Origin: Gracilaria gracilis
Lineage: Eukaryota > Rhodophyta > Florideophyceae > Gracilariales > Gracilariaceae
Direction of reading: 5' to 3'
Assembly (NCBI GenBank): GCA_030374805.1
Contig: JARGSG010000183.1
Coordinates: 434,001 to 498,000, forward strand
Length of the DNA: 64,000 nt
Shown: piece by piece, positions 57,726 to 64,000 of the stretch
Numbering within the stretch: the stretch's first letter is position 1
Layout: every line of letters starts with the position of its first letter
Position numbers and translations under genes: made by a program
The notes under the pieces: generated by a model
Told to the model about the DNA's origin: nothing
Database searches by the model: none
What the model saw: only the letters and a program-made list of their open reading frames with translations

Positions 57726-57988
57726 AGGGCATCTACAGTTGCTTGAAGCCCCGACGGGTTGGCATATAGCGTGTGGGAAGGGGAAATCCTCGTAACTCGA
57801 ATTTGTCAGGGCGAAAAAGACTCAGAAAGGAGAACTCTGAGCGGCGTGTGGCTGACACTGTGGACAATGCGGTTAATGCAGGGGATGAAATAATTCCAGT
57901 ATATCGTGCAATGAAGAGGACTCTAACCTCTAGTATTTCATGAAGAACAAAAGTAGATGGAGTACAGGGAACAAGAGAGGTACATGAA

Positions 57989-59527
57989 GTGGAGCAGGAG
58001 GAGGAAGAAGACAGGGGAACTGTCGAGAAAGAAATCATATCTTCTGGAAACCACAGAGATTTGCTGAAAGAAATCAATAGATTGAAAGAAAAGGTGAAGA
58101 AGTTGGAGGAGGATTTAATGATACGGGGAATCCTTGTAAAGATTGCGCAAGAGCAGAGCACAGCATTGAAGACTAAGCTTGAGGACAAAGAACTGATGAT
58201 TGAAGGTTTACGTGGTGCATTGAAGCAGGAGGGCAGTAGCACTTTCCGTACCGGTGGACACGGACGAACCGGACGAGAGAAGCATCGAATCGCTGTAAGC
58301 GAAGCGTTTCGAGGCGTTGCGCGAGGAGTGTATCACAATATGTTGACCTGGGTCAGAAGAGAGACTAGTGAAATGTTTTTTGAAGGTGAGAAACCTTCAA
58401 GGAATTGGATCAATCATGCTGAAATATTGGAGGGAGCGACGGAGAATGGAGAAGGGATAATTCGAAACGAGGGGGATGGTGTCGCGATGGTTCCCAAGAA
58501 TCCTGTGGAGCTCCTCGCCAATTTTGGAATGTTCACACCATCTGTTGAAGGGGGTGCGGATGCGCTGCTGAAGACTATAGTACAGAGTGAGTTGAAAGAA
58601 GTGATTTGAGAAGGAATTAGACAGGCCTTTCTCACGGAAAGATGCATATTAGAAGTGTGTGCGGATATTTGTCTAAAGCAGAGAATGAAACAGACAATGA
58701 GTGATGTTATGGGGGTGCGAAAGAGAAATACAAGGAATAAATTGTTTTTGTTGTCGGGTTATGATCTAATATGGAGAAGAACGAAATTGGTAGAAGAAAA
58801 TGCCGATGAAGTTGAACAGCAGCTGAGGGAAGCTCAAGAAAACATCTTGCGACTTGGTGCGAATGGAACCCCCAGCACGTCATTGTGGAGGAAGGCACTG
58901 CTTGATCGTTTGAAGTATTCGAAGGCTAAAAATGACGGGGATGAAATGGATACGAACGACCAGGACTTGTTCTTCAGAAACACGGTAGGCGTAGAAGTGT
59001 TAAAGTACTTCATTGCGTATGATGTTGAGGATAAAGAGGAAGGGACATTAGTGGATGGCACGATACTGACACTTGCACGCTTAGACGCATGGATTCTGAC
59101 GGTTGTTACTCTTGTTACTGTTCAATCTCCGAGAGGTGGGCAAAGGCAAAAACAGTTCGCGAAGAAGTATGCGGAGTTATTTAATCTCTGTATGAAAGAG
59201 CTGTTGGGAGATGTCCGGCAACATGTACAGGGAGGTTATTCCAACGAGTTCCATCACTATGGGAGTGCAGCACATGAATGGACTGGAGTGCTGGGGAATG
59301 ATATGAGGGAGGCTACGATAGCGTTTCGAATTCCCTCGAGCTGAAAGATATATCTAACGTTGCGTGAACGTTTCTTCGTTGAGAATTTGAGCAAGAGATT
59401 GGGATCAGTTACAGATTGTTTTATCGGAGAGTGTGAGGAAAGGGACATGGATTGCAAGGAGATGGACATGCTGGGTTTTGGAACTAGCACACCAGTGGGG
59501 AGAGGATTGCAACGTGGTGGCAATTAA
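57989..59527 (+). pseudogene. coiled-coil companion ORF convergent to the Plavaka transposase, two in-frame stops
   Basis: One frame runs for 513 codons, interrupted only by TGA at 58607-58609 and TGA at 59342-59344, to TAA 59525-59527. Residues 20-75 form a coiled coil (LLKEINRLKEKVKKLEEDLM). The middle has HRIAVSEAFRGVARGVYHNM, and the C-terminal third AKKYAELFNLCMKELLGDVRQ. Nothing matches a family I know. It points towards the transposase and the two 3' ends almost touch, as in two-gene DNA transposons, so a role in the same element is plausible but inferred. Confidence 0.5.
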
Positions 59528-59550
59528 CAAGAAGAATGACTGGGAATCTT

Positions 59551-62500
59551 TTACTGTTCTACTTCTATACGGGGTTTTTCGGCTTCAGTTGGGTTTTGAA
59601 CAGGCTCATGATAAAACCTATTGATGTAGAATCGATGTTGGAACCATTGGAGTGTAGAAGAAAATGGCTGGGCTGGATAATTAGAACGAACTATATGTAC
59701 TGTTTCCTGTATTGCTGAACCCGGAACTATTCCACACCAAGGGGTGAGGTGTTCTGAGCTCTTTAGTTTTGAATGGGCAGGGAAGGGCACAGTGTGGTTT
59801 TGCTCATCACTTGTAGCCCAACGTAAAGATAGGCATTGCAAAACATTGTCCAAAGCTGTTGCGGGAGGCAATACCTCAAAATACCGAACGAATGCCACTT
59901 CCGGAACAGATCCCGAGTATTCGAGAACAGACACACGAACAAGAGCGACTACTTGAGCAACTCATGTTGCACCTTGTTCTCCTTTGCCCAAGATGGTCGA
60001 GAATTTGGGCTTCCTGCTCGGTCCGAAAGCTGGAGAGGAAAACACCCTTTGGTTGACAGGGTACTTGTTTCTACCTAGGACGATAGAATTGGACGAGGCC
60101 TCAAAATGTCAAAGAACGGGAACCATACCACCTCTTACAACTGCTGAGTTCACGATTGTTATCCTGATCTTCTCCAGTAAGTGGGATATGGAGTTATCTT
60201 CGAGCGTCTCCTCAACCAGACTGAGGAACGGTGGAAGTGCTTGTTCTCCAATTTGGTCTAGAATAAAGATTGTATCATTATCCTGGAGGTCCTTCTTAAT
60301 ATCAGATAGCGTCAGTGAAGATGAGGAGAGCCGCCTAACGTAGTGTCGAAGTTGTCCCATGGTTATCGAACGATCCCTCTTCGTAAATCGAGGAAGGTGA
60401 ATAGAAGGTATTGGGGAAGCGTATGGTGCGCGTGCCATGCCTTTTTGGAGATTATCACCAATTCATTTCTTTCTCCTATTTTCATGGTCGATAGAGCGTA
60501 TGGTTTCCTGCACAGCCGTTGCCGTTCTTCTCGACGTTCGCCGATAATGTCTTTTGAATAAAAGGTGGGCATGCTCATATATCCCTGCATCGTAGTATTG
60601 GATACCTCCTAGACGTCTGATATCCTCGAAGAGATGGTCAAGAAGATGAAACTTCAACGTTCCAAGTCTAGAGGGGTGGAAGTCGGCTAATGTTCTGGTC
60701 GTACATTGTTTGAAGGCTGTTCTCTGGACCTGGAGAGCTGAAAGAGAGCTTCCGTTCCAGTGTGGTTCTCGATTGTACCTGAAAATGGCGCCGACTAAGT
60801 ATGAGTATTGTGTGAAGATGGTTGTGATAGGTGCTGTTTCATGTTCTCCACAACATGTATCAAAGAAAGCGCCTATGAATGGGAAATCCATGTCCAGTGC
60901 TTTGTAGTTCTTTGCCTCCAGCATTCAGCGTAGACTTTCATTGGTGAATATACCGTTGAGAGACTTGCCTTTTTCTTGTGTAGAAAAGTCTATGTGCAAG
61001 CCTCTAGCGGGGAAGTCCCTTTCCATGGCGGCGAGGATGGCGTTTGCATGGTTTAGAAGTTGCGTGCGAACTGTTCGGAAGTAGTGCGGTGCAGATGCTC
61101 TTGTGGTGGTTGACAGCGTGTGTGAATGAAGTCGCTCAGTGGTGGCTGTTTTAATGAGCTTTGATATGTGAAGATGAAGGTTGTGCAACGGTTCGAAGGA
61201 AAAAGGCTGTAAGGAGAAAGTCGTGGGATCAAACGAAGAATGAAAGGGCTTTCTAGAAACGATGGGGTAATAGATACGGAGTTGGAGCGCATCAGAGAAT
61301 CTGCCTGAGCTCTTCTGTCTCTAGCTCGACGGGAACGTCGTTCAAGGTCTTCTTGCTCTGCATTTTTCAAAACTGCGGAATATGTTTCCCTTAGTCGTTT
61401 CGTCTGGTTCTGTGTGCGCAAGGAGAAAGAGGTAGGCACATCACTGGATAAAGCTGAGCGAGGCCCCTGGCATCTGTGACAGGGGCGTCCGGTCTTTGTG
61501 CCATGAAGAATAGACAGAATATCCTTTGCTTCAGGTATGTCTGCGCAGTAACTTGCCAACAGTAGATGGCATAACCGATGAACTTTGTCTTTCCCGGTGA
61601 ACTCAATTCCTTTCAATGCAAGGTTTAAAATAGGCTCTAGAATGCGACGAAGGGAGTGATGCAGGATCTGAATTCTCGCATCGCGGAGAGATTTGTTGGA
61701 AACGAGGGGCATGGCATCTGCATGCGACGAAGAAACTTCTTCGAGAGCTGTAGGGAAGTACGCAACTACCGTGAGGTCCTCGCGGATACGTTTGCGGCGT
61801 AGACGGTCGGAAAAGCTGGGAAAAATAAGGTGGAGGGGATAGGCGGTGACCGAAGTTTGCTCTAGAGTTGTTGAAGACTTATCGGTGTACACCTGCAGAA
61901 GACCTACGAAAGATTCACTGAAACTTATTTCTTGAGTATGCCAAAGTATTCTATTATCCCAGGAGCCCATGACCACTTCCCTCAGCTTGGAGGTGGCATC
62001 TCTTGCGAGAGTTGCCGACATGGGATGAGAAATTTTTTCGGAATGGGTCTGGGGGATAGAATGGAAGAAGGTGTTTTCGCTCTTAGCAAACTGGAGCTGC
62101 TTCTTGATGAGGGTCTCAATTGGGTCTCTCGTGTAGAGGGTGGCCCTGAGCTTACATCCTTGTGGGGAGATAGAGGTTCGTTTGAATCCATCGTTGGAAG
62201 CATATCGTTCGAAGATAGCGTTCTTGAGTTCCGCACAGCGCTTGGAACTGGTGATGGTTTAGTTGAAGCGCTTCTGCGAGAAGCGGGGGTTCCGAAGAAG
62301 ACCAATGAGCTCGTCTGCCTCACGGGGACCACGTGTGGAGGCTACGGAAGCAAGACAGACGGTAAGATAATCCATGTAAAGAGCGCCGAACGACTCTTCG
62401 GAAGGTGGAGGAGTAGAGTTGTTTCCAATTGAGGTTTCGAAGGGTGCAAGAGATGGTGACGCAGGTTTAGAACTCGACTCAATTCGGTCTGGTTCCGGAG

Positions 62501-62759
62501 GTTCCGGTGGAAAGGAGACCTCCATTTATTTGGTAGAGAAAGACTCGGCAGTACGGCAGGGGGCTGTAACGGTTTCCGAAGAAGAAGCGTTTGAAGGTGG
62601 GGCAGATAACTTGAAACGCTTGCTCCATCGAATGCTGTGCTCACCGTATGGAATGGCTGTGTGACGGTGAGCACACTGACTGACGTGTCTCTGAAGCGAC
62701 AAAACTCGTCGCGCCATAAACGGACAACCGCGCTGTTTGTGCCTGCAGTAGTAAACCAT
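59551..62759 (-). pseudogene. Plavaka-like (CMC superfamily) transposase, decayed
   Basis: Starts at ATG 62757-62759 with a zinc finger (YYCRHKQRGCPFMARRVLSL then QRHVSQC). The core reads LLQVYTDKSSTTLEQTSVTA, YPLHLIFPSFSDRLRRKRIR, DLTVVAYFP, LASYCADIPEAKDILSILHG and a GRPCHRC zinc ligand pair; the C-terminal part has LGTLKFHLLDHLFEDIRRLG and DAGIYEHAHLLFKRHYRRTS. These are the signature blocks of Plavaka transposases (CACTA-Mirage-Chapaev group). One frame runs from 62759 to 61053 with TAA stops at 62526 and 62259; after a single frameshift near 61190 another frame runs to 59551 with TGA at 60925, 60463, 60109 and one near 59955. It cannot yield a full protein. Confidence 0.75.
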
Positions 62760-64000
62760 AATGGAGGGAAAGGGCTGAGAGAAGAGGAAGGGAACAAGCA
62801 CGGAAGAGAAGCGGAAGACGGAAGGACGGTGGGGAGAATGCTAAGGACAGGGAAACGAGTGGAGAATAGATTTGAGTTTAAATCACGTGCTTTTGTTCAA
62901 AAGAGGAACGCATGGACATGTCGACCTTGACGCCAGGGTTCAACCCTGATTATCCACCACTGAAAATAATTCTGTGGATCGACAACGATATATCTGTACA
63001 CTTGTCCGATCTCGGCCGACGACGCGTAAAATTCTCTGTGGCCTCGTCTCCTCCATGAACTGGGATCTTCGTCCGGGCCAGCGACCCAGTTGATGCTGAT
63101 GTAGGTCACTGGCTTCTGGAACGTTTCAAAACGACGTTCTCTCCCTTTTTCATCTGAAGCTGACTACGTTTTCCCCTTGCGCCTCGACGAAGGCGATATT
63201 TGCTCCGTTTCGTTCCGTTTCTCGCGCACGGTGCGCAATACATGATTGATGCTTTCCGAAACAGTTCTTTCACTTCCTAATCGCATGATGTCGGACATCA
63301 TGCGATTTGGAAGTTGAACGAACCATTTCGGAGAATCGTTTTTTCCTGGGGTGCCGACGTTTGGGTTCTTTGGTAAGGTTATTCTTCCACGCTTCGTACT
63401 TCTGAACCAACTACTAATATTGCTGAAACGATGCGGAACTGGTCTGTACAGAAGAATTCGTAGTGGTAAGTTTGGGAAAGCGAGATTGGTCACTTTATGC
63501 TTCGTTTCTGACATTTTAAGCGGAATTGTATTCCTTCGCAGGTAAACGCTTCTCGATATGCATCTGCGCGTAGTCTAATGGTCAGTGAGTGCGTTACGTG
63601 TACGAGGAAGCATGATTGATTCTGAATGGTAAGTTGGCTATGTTTTCATTGCGGGTTGGTTTCTTTCTGGCTTGATTCTGATATGCACTTCATCATTTCA
63701 TTGCTAAACAGTTAAAGGAATGTCTCTTATGATGCCGGTTTTGCGACTATACGATTGCGGATGGTCAACGGTGGCACCTTTGACCATCCGCATACTCCTA
63801 AAGTCGCAGTGCCTCAATCTCTTGAATGCGTTCATGTTCTTGGTACGTCTTGTTGAAATAGTGTGTTGGGAAACGCGTTTCTAAGTATTCAAAATTGTTG
63901 TTTGATCTTCTTCGCCGTTGAACACAGGTACTGTTGAGCGCGAAGAATGTGGCACGATGCGGAATGGTTTTGTACAGAAGAATGCGTAATGGTAAGTTTA
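62760..64000. other. right end of the window: palindromes and short repeats
   Basis: No supported gene; a 116-codon ATG ORF (63514-63164, minus) is unrecognised. A 27-bp palindrome lies at 63281-63307, a hairpin at about 63757-63791, and a repeat cgatgcggaa-tggt-tgtacagaagaat-cgta-tggtaagttt at 63430-63475 and 63955-63999; a shorter copy of its end (gaatggtaagtt) is at about 63624. Confidence 0.5.
63281..63307. repeat. 27-bp palindrome
   Basis: atcgcatgatgtc, one central base, then gacatcatgcgat: 13-bp perfect arms. Confidence 0.8.

Noticed and set aside
63560-63625. tRNA-like sequence (tagtctaatggtcagtg)
   Set aside because: It resembles an A box, but no B box or cloverleaf follows at the right distance.

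Overview
This is a 64 kb piece of a eukaryotic nuclear genome. It carries dense, mostly intron-free host genes and a large load of nested, mostly dead transposable elements. Host products include ER BiP ending in KDEL, cytosolic ribosomal protein eL13, a mitochondrial ADP/ATP carrier, TMCO1 and a USP-type deubiquitinase. Introns that can be proven are tiny (58, 68 and 76 bp, GT-AG). The ADP/ATP carrier has a plant-like N-terminal extension, and a pseudogene resembles a Rossmann protein of plants and algae. Together with the Plavaka-like, MULE and chromodomain Ty3/gypsy elements this fits an alga, most likely a red alga of the Chondrus/Gracilaria type. That assignment is inference; no marker here is diagnostic.

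Layout. 1-752: gene-free flank. 762-6463: a complete Mutator-like element (MULE) with 251-bp terminal inverted repeats and a perfect 9-bp target duplication; it codes for an unusual Ulp1 protease-DNA-binding-transposase-SWIM polyprotein. It sits about 0.6 kb upstream of a USP deubiquitinase gene (7058-9850). 9.85-12.1 kb holds short repeats. 12.1-31 kb is the host-gene core: TMCO1 (two introns) and BiP share a divergent promoter; then an HCNGP/SAP30BP-like gene, an unknown coiled-coil gene, a Tho1/SARNP-like SAP gene, a divergent eL13 / ADP-ATP carrier pair, a LINE relic, a PRRC2/BAT2-like RGG protein of about 1,500 residues, and a CAMK-type kinase.

31-64 kb is accessory. A 10.47 kb chromodomain Ty3/gypsy element (33996-44464, TSD ttcga) lies inside the reading frame of a second, older Ulp1-MULE relic. 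After it come a decayed coiled-coil ORF (45-46 kb), a Rossmann-fold pseudogene with one stop (46.5-47.4 kb), and a long minus-strand reading frame (47.7-51.8 kb) with eight in-frame stops but almost no frameshifts; it ends in a 2-oxoglutarate-dioxygenase-like fold and is cut by a small MITE. Ten copies of a 74-bp perfect-hairpin element follow (52.0-57.0 kb), surrounding an intact paralogue of the coiled-coil ORF (53.9-54.9 kb). Last come a plus-strand companion ORF (57.2-59.5 kb) and a convergent Plavaka-like (CMC) transposase (59.6-62.8 kb).

The host genes cover ER quality control and calcium (BiP, TMCO1), mRNA packaging and export (SARNP, SAP30BP-like, PRRC2-like), translation, energy exchange and ubiquitin removal. 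The strongest candidates for something undescribed are the hairpin family with compensatory arm changes, the Ulp1-transposase fusion MULE (present twice), and the 2OG-like/ParB-like multi-stop reading frame.
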